NCBI GenBank assembly: GCA_965215945.1 | Contig: CBDCFC010000021.1 | Coordinates: forward strand, 32,618-96,617 | DNA: 64,000 nucleotides | From: JAHEKD01 sp965215945 | GTDB lineage: Bacteria; Pseudomonadota; Gammaproteobacteria; Arenicellales; JAHEKD01 | Reading direction: 5' to 3' | In this document: piece by piece, positions 34,191-43,626 of the stretch | How positions within the stretch are numbered: position 1 is the first letter of the stretch | How the letters are laid out: the number at the start of each line of letters is the position of its first letter | The notes under the pieces: model-generated | The model's input: only the letters and a program-made list of their open reading frames with translations | What the model was told of the DNA's origin: nothing | The model's database searches: none | Position numbers and translations under genes: made by a program

Positions 34191-35021
34191 TTACTTTTTG
34201 CTCAAAAGCTCGAATTGTTTTTCAAGATTAAACCAGGTTGGTACTTTTTGAGCTATAGGAAAATCCAGCTTAGTGACCTTTGCCAGCAAAAGCTTTTCTG
34301 CAGTAAAGCTGACTTCCGGGTCTTTATTGGTCGTTTCCGGGAAAAGGAGAAAGCCCATTTCTTTGACCAGACTTTTCATGACAGCTATGGCTTTTTTACG
34401 CTCTCTGAATGAAGCATTTTTAATCTTGTCGATTGAATCATCAAAGCGCTTAACTATGTCTTCATCCATCTCGTTTCTAATTCTATTAGTAACTTTCTGA
34501 ACGGCGGCATTGTTTTTGGAAACAAATTCTTTGAGCTTTTTCCACCAGTCCAGTCCTGTTTTGGTCTGGTAAAAGTCAACATTGGTTTGAGCCAGTACAG
34601 AAAAGTCGTTATCCAGCATGAAGAGGTTGCCGTTGGCAAATTTCTTACTTAAAGTTTTACTTTCTTTAAGTACTCTGGAGTCCATCACCAGATAGTTTGT
34701 AAACATACGCAGGGATCTTCCTTCACGGCTATTCATAAATTTTATTAAGTTATCGGCTTCATAAAGATCTCCACCATCAACTACAAAAAGAAAGACCGGG
34801 CCTTTTACTGTTTCCAGCCTGTTTTTCATGTGCAGGAAGCTACTCGAAGTTTCTTCCTTTCCCCAGGAATTAATGATTTCAATATTAGAACTTTCGTTAA
34901 CTACAACATCATCAATGTTAACATTTTCGATAAATAACTCATCCAGCTGCATCTCTCTGGCATTTTGAGCATTGACTGCAAAGCCAAAAAACAACAGTCC
35001 AATTATTAGCAAATTCCTCAT
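34191..35021 (-). CDS. Exported hypothetical protein
   Basis: A 276-residue protein with a signal peptide (MRNLLIIGLLFFGFAVNAQ). The middle has PVFLFVVDGGDLYEADNLIK and LFMLDNDFSVLAQTNVDFYQ, faintly reminiscent of a thioredoxin-like or blue-light fold but with no CxxC. The C-terminal half is helical and basic. GGAGG stands four bases before the ATG. It likely forms an operon with the downstream glycosyltransferase. Function unknown. Confidence 0.72.
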   Translation of the reverse strand: MRNLLIIGLLFFGFAVNAQNAREMQLDELFIENVNIDDVVVNESSNIEIINSWGKEETSSSFLHMKNRLETVKGPVFLFVVDGGDLYEADNLIKFMNSREGRSLRMFTNYLVMDSRVLKESKTLSKKFANGNLFMLDNDFSVLAQTNVDFYQTKTGLDWWKKLKEFVSKNNAAVQKVTNRIRNEMDEDIVKRFDDSIDKIKNASFRERKKAIAVMKSLVKEMGFLLFPETTNKDPEVSFTAEKLLLAKVTKLDFPIAQKVPTWFNLEKQFELLSKK

Positions 35022-35250
35022 AACTCCTCCGTCAGAATTCCATATAATCTAGTATAGTCTTCTGCGGGTAGTGAAATCAAGAAATGTTAAAAATATAACA
35101 GCTTTATTACGAGCAATTTAGTGCGTGGTTTTAAGGCGTAAGATTACGATAATGGTTATAAGTCGGAAAAAATTGCCGTAAAAATGCCAAAAGTAGTGCA
35201 TTGTTTGCGTATAATTATCCATAAATGACAAAAATGGCTGAGTTTTGACG

Positions 35251-35703
35251 ATGAAAAAAAAGTTTAAAAAAAGTTTATTTATTTTAAGTTTTTTAATATT
35301 TGGGACGGTTTTTGCCGCCGAAAGCGAAGAAGAAGTAAAGAAAAAAATACTTTCATCTTTTCAACAGATCTTTGAATTAAAGCTGGGGCAGGGAGACAGG
35401 ATGGCTTTGCGACTGGCAGAAAAAGCAAAGAATAAGGCTGGAAGACTTGATCTGGATTTAGACGATATCAAGCGATATATGCTCAAATGGGACCCTGCCA
35501 GTAAAAAACTATTCTCCGAACTAAAGACCGTGAAAGCCAAGGTCGAAGAAGTAAAAAAAGAGTTTGAAGAGCTGTTGAAAAAAAAGGTCAAAGAGGAAGA
35601 TCCTGAAGCTATTCGTATTGCTGAAAAAGGAGAGGCAAACGGGGGGGAACTGGAATTTTCAGTGAGGCAAATGCGCGAGTTAATTTCCAAATGGGAAAAA
35701 TGA
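35251..35703 (+). CDS. Exported coiled-coil protein with an internal duplication
   Basis: The ATG at 35251 is preferred over a TTG at 35245. The 150-residue product has a signal peptide (MKKKFKKSLFILSFLIFGTVFA) and two related segments joined by a charged coiled coil: GDRMALRLAEKAKNKAGRLD with DDIKRYMLKW, and EDPEAIRIAEKGEANGGELE with RQMRELISKW. The duplication suggests a small two-lobed helical protein, perhaps a periplasmic binder. A terminator follows at once. Function unknown. Confidence 0.75.
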   Translation: MKKKFKKSLFILSFLIFGTVFAAESEEEVKKKILSSFQQIFELKLGQGDRMALRLAEKAKNKAGRLDLDLDDIKRYMLKWDPASKKLFSELKTVKAKVEEVKKEFEELLKKKVKEEDPEAIRIAEKGEANGGELEFSVRQMRELISKWEK

Positions 35704-35710
35704 GGATGGA

Positions 35711-35758
35711 GCCGGGAGGCAAGGATAGAGGGCCTTGCTTTTCCCGGACTGTTTTTTA
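35711..35758 (+). terminator. Terminator between convergent genes
   Basis: CCGGGA with an inner CAAGG pairs with CCTTG and TCCCGG, followed by ACTG and TTTTTT. The T-run ends in the stop codon of the convergent PrkA-like gene. Confidence 0.82.
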
Positions 35759-38257
35759 ATTGATGATTTCTGAAAAATCGACGATTTCTTTTCGAATTGC
35801 ATAGATGATTGTATCCAGAGCAATCTGTTCAGAATACTTAAATCTGGACTGCATATTTTGCAGTACGTTCTCAACAAATTCTTTTATTTCAGGAGTACAA
35901 CGCTCGAACTTTTTAGTGTCGTAACTTCTGTGGAAGAAAGCGTCTGTCAACTGTTCGGCACTTAGCCCGTCTACAGCTCTGCGATGTGAGAGTAGCTTGG
36001 TATATTCTTTACTGAAAGCATCCAGCAGGTTATCATCCTGAGAACTGACGACAGTTTTATTTTTTTCCAGATACATTTCTCCTTTATCGAGCAGGTAAAG
36101 GAACTTCTTGGCCATTTCTTTTCGAGTTTCATTTTTCTTCGCACCCGGAGCAAGGATTTTTTCAATTGATGCCATGAAGTCCAGATCCGGACTGTCGACT
36201 TTATCTCCGGAAATTGGGTCGATGTAAGTGTACTTTGGAATGAGAATATGTGAAAAAGCTTTATTTTCATGAGCTTTATCAAGCAGTGCGTGCTGTAGGT
36301 ATTTGCGAAGATCGTTTTCGATCTTTTTAGGATCACGGTCTACAGTCGCTACTGTGATTTCCTTTCTGATAATGTTGAAGTATAGAGCTTTAACAATTTT
36401 AATCATTGAAAGGTAGTCGCTGTAGTTTCCTTCACCTTCCGCGAATTCCATGTCGCCAATTTTTCTTTCAGGCAGACTGCTTAACTTCTTTTTGCTGTTG
36501 TTGATCGCCAGCCAATGGTGAACAGTTGGGCCTTCTGAGAAAAGTTTATCCAACTGGTTGAGGAAAAGGTTTACAGTTACTTTCATACCATCAGAGTTGA
36601 TCATGGTGTTACGCATGATGTTCTGTAACTGCCTTATTGAAAGTCCGTATTTACCTTCTTCAGGGAAATGCTCATTTCTCAAAACCCGCATAAATTCATC
36701 ATCTATAAGTTTCAGATCTTCATTATTGAATAGACCTGATTCCTCAAGTTTGATAGCTTCAGGGTGAGAAACGATAAGTTCTCGTAACTCCTGTTGATTA
36801 AATATATTTATTCCCAGACGGAAACATTCATTTCTAAAAGGGTGCCATGGCGGAAGCTTTTGAATTGTCGCCAGTGGGTCTTCAGACTGAGCGGCAAAAA
36901 TGAATAACTTCTGTTCCGGAGTTATTCTTTTGTAAAGTTCAATTTTTTCGGTAGTCCACTTCTTAGGGAAGTTATCCTTCTTTTGCGGCGGGTGAAGCCT
37001 GGTCATTACCGAGTAATAAGCAGCCAGCCTGAACAGGTTTGGATCTATATCATACTTAGTTAAGATATTTGCCATATCTCTATTCAGAATGTCCATTTCA
37101 GAAACACAGTCCAGCAGGTAATTGACCGGGACTCTTTCAATGCGGTCAAGCAACTTTGATGATGTAAGTTGCCTTTCCAGTCCCTGCATCTCTTCGAGGT
37201 TTGTTGTCATGATCACTGTATTGTCCAGAGATGCCTGAGTGGATTCCAGATTTACTTTACCAGATCCAAGCAGCATCAGTAGAGGCTTATAGTCATTTTC
37301 ATTAGGGCGATCATTTCCCTGTAAACCAAAAGCATCATGAATATGCAGCAGCCCGCGGTTGGAAGAGAGAATAGAACCTTCATACTTGAACATGAACTTT
37401 CCCTGAAGGTGTTCATTTAGAAGTGAAACATCTTCAGAAGCAAGAGTGAACGGTCTGACAAAAGTTTTTAGCTGACCCATATCATCTACATTTGTTATAC
37501 CGCGGCCTTGAGAATTGGAGAATTCAATCACTTCAATGCGGATATACTCTTCAATAAGTTCGCTGTAGCTTTTACCTTTATTTCTGGGGTTTTGAAGCAG
37601 CGCCTGCAGAATATCTAAAGTTCTTTTGTCCGGAGTAGCATATTCATAATAACTTGGAATGGTGATCGGTCTGCCGGTCTTTTCTTTGATATAGTCAAAG
37701 AGCTCCTGGCGTGGACGAATAACTCGACCGTCATCCAGCTGCAGAGTAATTGGGAACAGCAGTAATGGATTCGGCATAAGTGAAGAGCGCAGTTCAAGAA
37801 CTCTTCCCTGCTCATTGCTTAACCTCCAGTAACAGGAGTAAAGTTTGACCGAAGTCTGTTTGGTATATTCCTCTAAAGCCTGCGAAATGAGATCGACAAT
37901 ATTTGTTTTACCAGAGGCAGGAGGTCCGACCATAACGATTCCCCGTTTCGGTCCGGCTTCTTTGTCAACAGATTCGATAACATCTATTATTCGTTTGATA
38001 CAGGTTTCCTGACCATAGACAGCATTAATTCCGTTTGAGAACAGATCGTGAAATACTTTATAGCGCAGGATCGGTTCACCTGAACGAACAAGAATTTCAT
38101 AACCAAAAAATTTCATGGCTTCAAGAATAAGTCCGGCAGAAGTTTTAAGCATTGCTTCAGGCTGTTCAACAAACTTATCTATGAACTGTGAGAAGAGCAT
38201 AGGCTCTCTCTTTGTAAAGTTTAGCAACTTTGTGTAGTCAAATGGTTCTTCTTCCAT
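35756..38257 (-). CDS. Second PrkA-like AAA+ protein of the stress operon
   Basis: The start at 38257 (MEEEPFDYTKLL) is preferred over 38263 because AGGAGG is then eight bases away. About 833 residues. The N-terminal AAA+ domain has Walker A VGPPASGKTNIVDL (about 110) and LLHIHDAFGLQGND, where the Walker B/sensor region lies, and the C-terminal half resembles PrkA. The PrkA family was described as a serine kinase and later as an AAA+ protease/ATPase in stationary phase and sporulation stress. It is last in a prkA-yeaH-spoVR operon, 13 bp behind spoVR, and is clearly diverged from the 738-residue PrkA at the front. Confidence 0.85.
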   Translation of the reverse strand: MEEEPFDYTKLLNFTKREPMLFSQFIDKFVEQPEAMLKTSAGLILEAMKFFGYEILVRSGEPILRYKVFHDLFSNGINAVYGQETCIKRIIDVIESVDKEAGPKRGIVMVGPPASGKTNIVDLISQALEEYTKQTSVKLYSCYWRLSNEQGRVLELRSSLMPNPLLLFPITLQLDDGRVIRPRQELFDYIKEKTGRPITIPSYYEYATPDKRTLDILQALLQNPRNKGKSYSELIEEYIRIEVIEFSNSQGRGITNVDDMGQLKTFVRPFTLASEDVSLLNEHLQGKFMFKYEGSILSSNRGLLHIHDAFGLQGNDRPNENDYKPLLMLLGSGKVNLESTQASLDNTVIMTTNLEEMQGLERQLTSSKLLDRIERVPVNYLLDCVSEMDILNRDMANILTKYDIDPNLFRLAAYYSVMTRLHPPQKKDNFPKKWTTEKIELYKRITPEQKLFIFAAQSEDPLATIQKLPPWHPFRNECFRLGINIFNQQELRELIVSHPEAIKLEESGLFNNEDLKLIDDEFMRVLRNEHFPEEGKYGLSIRQLQNIMRNTMINSDGMKVTVNLFLNQLDKLFSEGPTVHHWLAINNSKKKLSSLPERKIGDMEFAEGEGNYSDYLSMIKIVKALYFNIIRKEITVATVDRDPKKIENDLRKYLQHALLDKAHENKAFSHILIPKYTYIDPISGDKVDSPDLDFMASIEKILAPGAKKNETRKEMAKKFLYLLDKGEMYLEKNKTVVSSQDDNLLDAFSKEYTKLLSHRRAVDGLSAEQLTDAFFHRSYDTKKFERCTPEIKEFVENVLQNMQSRFKYSEQIALDTIIYAIRKEIVDFSEIIN

Positions 38258-38269
38258 GCTCATACCCTC

Positions 38270-39895
38270 CTATTTCGCCCTGAAAGGCTTTTCGCCATTC
38301 TGAATGCGTTCTACAATTACTTCAAACTTTGGAGCTGCAGCTCTAAGCTCATTAAAAGATCCTGCTGAGTAGGTGTAGAGTGTGTCCTTGGTTAGTAAAC
38401 TTACAGAACCTTTCCAAATAAGATTAATGTTTTTTAAAGTTGGTCTTATCCAGTCTTTTCTAAGTGCTCTTCCGTCATCTCTGTGAAAGAGTAAAAGTCC
38501 TCCGTCCATGTAATCAACATCAATCAGGTAAATTCTTGGTCTGTACAGATGTGTGTAGAAATTCAGCATTTCATTTTTAATTGGACGTGGATCAATCCAC
38601 ACGTATCTGCGGTCTTCTCTAATCACATCATCAGCTTTTAAACCAAGCTGTTCAGCCTGTCTTTTATCAATTCTGTTAAGGTGAAATTCATCTACCAGAT
38701 CTGTAGTCAGGAATCTTCTCAAAAACTCATAGTCCGTACAGGTCCTGACCAGATGGCCCATGGCATCCAGAGGCTCAACTTTGGCTGGTTTTTTCCAGTT
38801 ATCTTTCTTTTCCTGGCTTGTTTCTTCAAAGTAGTCCAGGCTGACTTTGCCGTCTTTGTAAAGTTGTTCGATGTGCTCCCACATGTAGTAGCCAAGGTGA
38901 TACGGGTTTCTTTGGAAATAAGGTCTTGGGTACATGACACCAGCGGCAACTTTTGAATACTCAATTATTCCCTTGCATGCTTTTTCTTTAAAAAGCTCGG
39001 TCATAATCTTCTTTTCCCAGTACATCGCCCAGCCTTCATTCATAATCTGTGTACGGACAACGAAATCCTGAGTAGAGTTGACTGCGTACATATAGTCGAG
39101 AATGTACTTTTCACCTTGTGACAGACTGGCATGTTCTTTTAAGAAGCCAAGGATATCCTGACAGGGAGCTTTCAGTTTGTAACCCACTCTGCTGAGAGTT
39201 TCACTTCTGGCATGGCGCAGTTGTTCAATTCTAAGAAGCTTATCTTTTGCCGCCTGAGTGTTTTTAAAAATATCCTGCACTGTTGAATCGAAAGGGATTG
39301 AGTCCAGAACAGACTTCTCTTGAGGCTCCAGTTTTTCCGGTTCGCTGATATTTTGGTCAGTGTCAACAGAGTTTTCTAAATTGTATTGAGAGTTAGGTGA
39401 TATTAGTGCCTTAACTGATTCACAGGCATTCCAGAAAGTTTTGTAGTTTTTATGGCCCATCTGATTTCGGGACATATCTATTTTTCTTGTAAGATAAATA
39501 ATCCACTCAGTTCGGTCATCATTGGAGTCATGCATGACATTGAGCTCAGAAAATTCACAGTGACCGACAACGTGAGCCATCACAGATGCCTGAGTCATGG
39601 CATTATTTGTTTCATTTAAGTAAGCGTAAGAAGGCCTTCCTGTTTGAACGACTTCATAGTAAAGGCTGGACTCCTGACCCGTTTCGATTCGGTGCCTGGT
39701 GTTCACCATTTCCTTACCTTCCCATATATTAACGGGAGCGACAGGGTAAACTCTCTTAATGAGGAGCGATGCAAACTCCATAGGATCCAGAATGAAAAAA
39801 CGCATTTCAGGCAAGGTACGATTAAACTGGTCAGCGTAGTGAAGAACTCTTTCTTCAAGGAATTTTAGTTCGGCATCTGTTTTAATATTACGCAT
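38270..39895 (-). CDS. SpoVR/YcgB family protein
   Basis: A 541-residue cytosolic protein of the SpoVR family: INEGWAMYWEKKIMTELFKE corresponds to the conserved NEGWA segment; PRPYFQRNPYHLGYYMWEHI, YEFLRRFLTTDLVDEFHLNR and the C-terminal LYRPRIYLIDVDYMDGGLLL are also typical. The molecular role of SpoVR is not settled; it is needed for the spore cortex in Bacillus and is co-regulated with YeaGH in enterobacteria. GGGGAG precedes the ATG by seven bases. It overlaps yeaH by 8 bp, indicating translational coupling. Confidence 0.92.
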   Translation of the reverse strand: MRNIKTDAELKFLEERVLHYADQFNRTLPEMRFFILDPMEFASLLIKRVYPVAPVNIWEGKEMVNTRHRIETGQESSLYYEVVQTGRPSYAYLNETNNAMTQASVMAHVVGHCEFSELNVMHDSNDDRTEWIIYLTRKIDMSRNQMGHKNYKTFWNACESVKALISPNSQYNLENSVDTDQNISEPEKLEPQEKSVLDSIPFDSTVQDIFKNTQAAKDKLLRIEQLRHARSETLSRVGYKLKAPCQDILGFLKEHASLSQGEKYILDYMYAVNSTQDFVVRTQIMNEGWAMYWEKKIMTELFKEKACKGIIEYSKVAAGVMYPRPYFQRNPYHLGYYMWEHIEQLYKDGKVSLDYFEETSQEKKDNWKKPAKVEPLDAMGHLVRTCTDYEFLRRFLTTDLVDEFHLNRIDKRQAEQLGLKADDVIREDRRYVWIDPRPIKNEMLNFYTHLYRPRIYLIDVDYMDGGLLLFHRDDGRALRKDWIRPTLKNINLIWKGSVSLLTKDTLYTYSAGSFNELRAAAPKFEVIVERIQNGEKPFRAK

Positions 39896-41003
39896 GCTGT
39901 TTCTCCCCGAAAAGTGTTTTAATAGCCCGGATTATCTCTTTCTTGTTTTCGACCCGATCTAGACGAATACAGTCATCTCCGGCAAATTTGTCTTTGAGCT
40001 TTTCCACAAGGTTTGAAATACTGCTTGGTTTGACCTCAACAATTCCCACTCTGTTAAAAATAGGCAGCATATTTTTCTGTAGTATTTCTCCAATATCATC
40101 AGCATCGGTTGAGAAAAGCTCCCCATCGCCAAAGTAAAAGCCATAAAAGTTAGTCGATTCTGCATCATATTCGTTAAATGCGACTCGACTGACTAAGTCA
40201 AAAACTATGGAGGCTCTTGTACCACCGGCGTTTTGAACTTTGAAGAAGTCTTCTTCTAAAACTTCATGTGCTTCTGAGTCGTGAACAAAAAAGCGATGCT
40301 CGACATTGGCCGCGCCATAGTTATAGTTAAGCCAGCTGTGAATAAAACCGACTATGCGTTTTTCAAGTTCCAGTCTTTCTCCGTAAGTGGAGTAGGAGAT
40401 GTCACCCATATAAAAAACGACTGCTTTATACTTGGGCTTTTCGACTCTTTCCGGAAGCTTGTACCGTCTGTCGCGGCGTCGTACAAGAATATCGTATTCA
40501 TCTTCATCGGGATTAAACGATCCTGTGCCGATGCTCGATTTAAGAGCGCGCTTGAAAGTACGTTTTTTGTCGAGGATAACTCCGGCAGTACCAAAGGTTT
40601 TAAACTCATAACTGACTTCTTTTATTTTTCCCTGACCTTCTTTAACAAGATTAGGAAGTCGAAGTCTTTCGGATATAAGTTCCATTAGACGGTCAAAAGG
40701 CAGACTGAAGCGGATTCTTTCAGCTCCTTCTCCGGGACCCTGGCCACCTTTGCCGCCACCGCCGCCGCCATTATCACCATAAGTAAAGCTGGGAGGAGAT
40801 ATGTCATCCATCTCAATGACAATATCACTTTCGCGATCGCCGAAACTGGTGAGGTCACCATCGTTAATGATATCTTCGACAATATCTTTCAGCTTGTCGT
40901 CGATGAACTCGTTAAAGGCTCCTTCAGATTCATTGGAGTTGATCTTATCTTCCTGAAAAAGTCCTGTCGGCTCTGGTATGTTGAATGGTAATTTCATTCT
41001 CAT
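39888..41003 (-). CDS. yeaH: DUF444 (YeaH/YhbH) family protein
   Basis: A 371-residue protein of the DUF444 family with a Gly-rich stretch (NGGGGGGKGGQGPGEGAERI, about 75-95) and a von Willebrand-A-like half: VFYMGDISYSTYGERLELEK and EHRFFVHDSEAHEV, FFKVQNAGGTRASIV. In E. coli the yeaG-yeaH pair is induced by starvation and RpoS. The VWA-like domain is expected to act with the PrkA ATPase, as MoxR-VWA pairs do (inference). A second ATG lies two codons inside the start. It is between prkA and spoVR in one operon. Confidence 0.9.
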   Translation of the reverse strand: MRMKLPFNIPEPTGLFQEDKINSNESEGAFNEFIDDKLKDIVEDIINDGDLTSFGDRESDIVIEMDDISPPSFTYGDNGGGGGGKGGQGPGEGAERIRFSLPFDRLMELISERLRLPNLVKEGQGKIKEVSYEFKTFGTAGVILDKKRTFKRALKSSIGTGSFNPDEDEYDILVRRRDRRYKLPERVEKPKYKAVVFYMGDISYSTYGERLELEKRIVGFIHSWLNYNYGAANVEHRFFVHDSEAHEVLEEDFFKVQNAGGTRASIVFDLVSRVAFNEYDAESTNFYGFYFGDGELFSTDADDIGEILQKNMLPIFNRVGIVEVKPSSISNLVEKLKDKFAGDDCIRLDRVENKKEIIRAIKTLFGEKQHA

Positions 41004-41075
41004 CTCTCTTTAAAGTTTTATTATTCCGGTGATCTACACCGGATTAAACTGCCTGACGGAATTTCGGAACGATCA

Positions 41076-43292
41076 CTAACTTATAGATGAAGCATTCGCG
41101 GTGATAACCAGTGCCTGGAAGGCGCATTTACCGCAATAGCCTTTAGTCTCCATTAAATACTTGATAGTATCATTCAACTGTTCCTGCTCCTTGGAGTAAA
41201 CATTCGCTGAACTGGTACCACTCTTAATCCAGCCTAAAAGCTTCATGTTTTCTCCAGACTTAAATTCGTTTTCGAAGACATACTTTTTAATAGCATTCTG
41301 GTAAGAAGGCTCGTCTTCTAAAAGGACCTGGTAGCTTACGCTGGCAATGGCATCCGATAGCTCTTTTCTGAAGACATCTTTCTCCGGAATACCAAGGTAG
41401 GCTTCTATTGTCTGCATGAACTTCTCATCCGGTTTTACGTCGGCTTGAGTAACTTCGTGCTTGACTGTTGTATTGTGAGCATAAGCTCTCACATGGTCTG
41501 TGTACTTTTTCCAGGTTGTTTCGATGATAGAATCATCTCTCAGAACTGCGCTGTAGACATCACTGGCAATTTGACCAAAGATCCAGCTTTTCGCCTGTGA
41601 AAGTACTTTTTCGACATAGTGACTTAACTTCGACTTTTGAGTTGCAAAAGACTCTTTGAGGTAGTGCTCAAGGCGAACATGAAGGTCAAGTGGAGTTACA
41701 CATGGGTTTTCCAGTGCAATTGAATTGAGCATTGTTTCATCGCCGCTCTCTTCCATCAGCCTCTTTATGTTTGCGTTAAACTCATTAATCTGAAAGTGTT
41801 CGGTATTTTCAAAAACATTCTGAATAAACCTTGGGTCGAGTCCAAACGTACCTTCAGAAGGTTTGACAAATTCAAATTCTTCAAGCATCATCTTAGCCAT
41901 GTTATTGTCAACACCGCTATCACTGCGGCCGGCATAAATCAGAGCTTTTTGCAGAAGTGAAATATTTGGATTTCTCTTTGATTCATAAAGTCGCGACATT
42001 ACCGCAACTAAACTCAGCATTTCCAGACTGTGCGGAGCTACATGGGAGATGTGTTTACGGTTCTTATTCCAGCTTCTTGCTCCATTTGAATAAGTATTGG
42101 TATAGATCTTTTCTTCATCCTTAAAGTCAACAGACAAAGGCATTTCTATAAAAGTTGTTCTTGAGCGCAAGGCTTCGAAAGAGTTGTTGCTCATGAACAT
42201 ATTGTATTCATGGAAGTTAGTGTGACCAATGATGACACCGTTAAACGGGATTGGCGGCTGCCCTTCCGGTTTAAAGAAACGGTCCTGTGTTGCGAATAAT
42301 AACTCGTACAGGAATTTGTCTGAAAGTTTTAAGATCTCATGAATCTCAACAAATCCGTTTGCTCCGGCACAAAGTTCACCTTTGTAATCATGTACCAGAG
42401 GATGCGACTCTGAGCCAAATCTTGGCAACTGACTGTAGTCAATATTTCCCACTAAAGATCCGGCTTCCTGACTTTTCTCATCACGAGGAGTATAAGAGCC
42501 GATGCCATTCTTTTTAGAGGCATCAAAAATTAGTCTTTTAACTTTCACGTACTTGAGCATGTCTGTAAAAGAGAGGTTTTTAGCCTTTCTGAAATCCTGA
42601 AGTACATAGTCGGCAAATGGTGAAATGCGTCCTTCGATTTGCACTTTGAATTCATTGTCGTAGTGAGGGTGGTCCTTTAGGAATTTGTTGGTAGACTTTT
42701 TATCGAGTCCGGCAGTTAGTTCCTTAGCAATCGAGTCTCTCATGTCATCCGGAATGATCTGCAGCGGTCTTTCCAGAAGAGGTGCCTGAAGGTAGTAAAT
42801 TCCTTTTTCTTCAAATAAAGCCTGGTCTTTCAAGCGTTCATCAACAGTAGGCAGCAGAAGGTGATAGTTTTTACCGATATCAGATTTTGAATAGCAGTTT
42901 AGAGCTCTTTTAATGGCATCCATTGATCTGGATTTTGCCGATCCCGGAGGACCAAGTAAAATCCATAGACGTTTCGATGCCTCAGCTCCGCGGCTGGCAT
43001 TATCAATTTTTTCAACCAGATTTTCTTTAGCTTTTTGCTGACCGAAAACAATGTACTTTCCGATCTTGTCGGTGTCTTCAAAAAACTTATACCTGTGTTT
43101 GACCGGTTTGCCGGGTACAATTGAGTGTTCGACGCCGCTGGAAAGCAGCATGTCGTGCAGAATTTGTACGGAGTTTCTAGTAATCCATGGCTCTTTTTTG
43201 ACGAGTGCCAGATATTCTTCAAAGCTTAAAATTTCGTCTACAACTTGAGTGTCTTGGAAATCTTTAAATAGTTTGTCCAGAAGAGCTGCCAT
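41076..43292 (-). CDS. prkA: PrkA family AAA+ protein
   Basis: A 738-residue protein matching PrkA: N-terminal FEEYLALVKKEPWITRNSVQ, then KFFEDTDKIGKYIVFGQQKA, Walker A LLGPPGSAKSRSMDAI (about 105), GFVEIHEILKLSDKFLYELL and GVIIGHTNFHEYNMFMSNN, with the kinase-like C-terminal region. It acts in general stress adaptation with YeaH and SpoVR. AAGGAGG stands six bases before the ATG. It is first in the operon and is followed by yeaH after a 72-bp gap. A long leader with dyads and a possible mini-ORF lies upstream. Confidence 0.92.
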   Translation of the reverse strand: MAALLDKLFKDFQDTQVVDEILSFEEYLALVKKEPWITRNSVQILHDMLLSSGVEHSIVPGKPVKHRYKFFEDTDKIGKYIVFGQQKAKENLVEKIDNASRGAEASKRLWILLGPPGSAKSRSMDAIKRALNCYSKSDIGKNYHLLLPTVDERLKDQALFEEKGIYYLQAPLLERPLQIIPDDMRDSIAKELTAGLDKKSTNKFLKDHPHYDNEFKVQIEGRISPFADYVLQDFRKAKNLSFTDMLKYVKVKRLIFDASKKNGIGSYTPRDEKSQEAGSLVGNIDYSQLPRFGSESHPLVHDYKGELCAGANGFVEIHEILKLSDKFLYELLFATQDRFFKPEGQPPIPFNGVIIGHTNFHEYNMFMSNNSFEALRSRTTFIEMPLSVDFKDEEKIYTNTYSNGARSWNKNRKHISHVAPHSLEMLSLVAVMSRLYESKRNPNISLLQKALIYAGRSDSGVDNNMAKMMLEEFEFVKPSEGTFGLDPRFIQNVFENTEHFQINEFNANIKRLMEESGDETMLNSIALENPCVTPLDLHVRLEHYLKESFATQKSKLSHYVEKVLSQAKSWIFGQIASDVYSAVLRDDSIIETTWKKYTDHVRAYAHNTTVKHEVTQADVKPDEKFMQTIEAYLGIPEKDVFRKELSDAIASVSYQVLLEDEPSYQNAIKKYVFENEFKSGENMKLLGWIKSGTSSANVYSKEQEQLNDTIKYLMETKGYCGKCAFQALVITANASSIS

Positions 43293-43445
43293 GGCTATCC
43301 TCCTTATAAGTTTGCCTATAAAAACTCTCAGGCTTTCGCCCCGCTAATTTGTTACACGCATCACTGATGCCTATTTATGCGAAATGGTTTTGTTTCGCAT
43401 GTCCTCCTATAGTTAATCTTATACCTATGAGGAGTCCTGTTGCAA
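43293..43445 (-). promoter_or_regulatory. Promoter and structured leader of the prkA operon
   Basis: On the minus strand a TTGCAA (43440-43445), 16-bp spacer and TATAAG (43418-43423) predict a start near 43411 and a leader of about 118 nt. The leader holds a perfect 8-bp hairpin at 43377-43400 (ATGCGAAA/TTTCGCAT, 8-base loop), a GCATCA/TGATGC dyad at 43358-43370 and a GGC-GAAA-GCC tetraloop hairpin. GGAGG followed by ATG opens a nine-codon mini-ORF (MRNKTISHK, stop) within the first hairpin. Its role is inferred only. Confidence 0.5.
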
Positions 43446-43570
43446 TAGGGTAGAAGGCGATTTCAGGATAAATCTATAAGAATTTTTGTTGTATTGTGAG
43501 ACTCGGAGAAGAGAGTTGATTTCTCTAAAGTTTTTACTTTAAAGCTGATGCAAATAGAGAATTGTAATTA

Positions 43571-43602
43571 GTGAGAACAGTAAAAAAATCTACTGTTTTC
43601 AC
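43571..43602 (-). terminator. Hairpin after the lpx operon
   Basis: GTGAGAACAGTA and TACTGTTTTCAC form a 12-bp stem with one mismatch, 24 bp beyond the lpxA stop. The loop, rather than the 3-prime flank, holds the T-run on the minus strand, so termination is plausible but not certain. Confidence 0.5.
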
Positions 43603-43626
43603 TATGTTTGTTGAGCGGTGGCAGTT

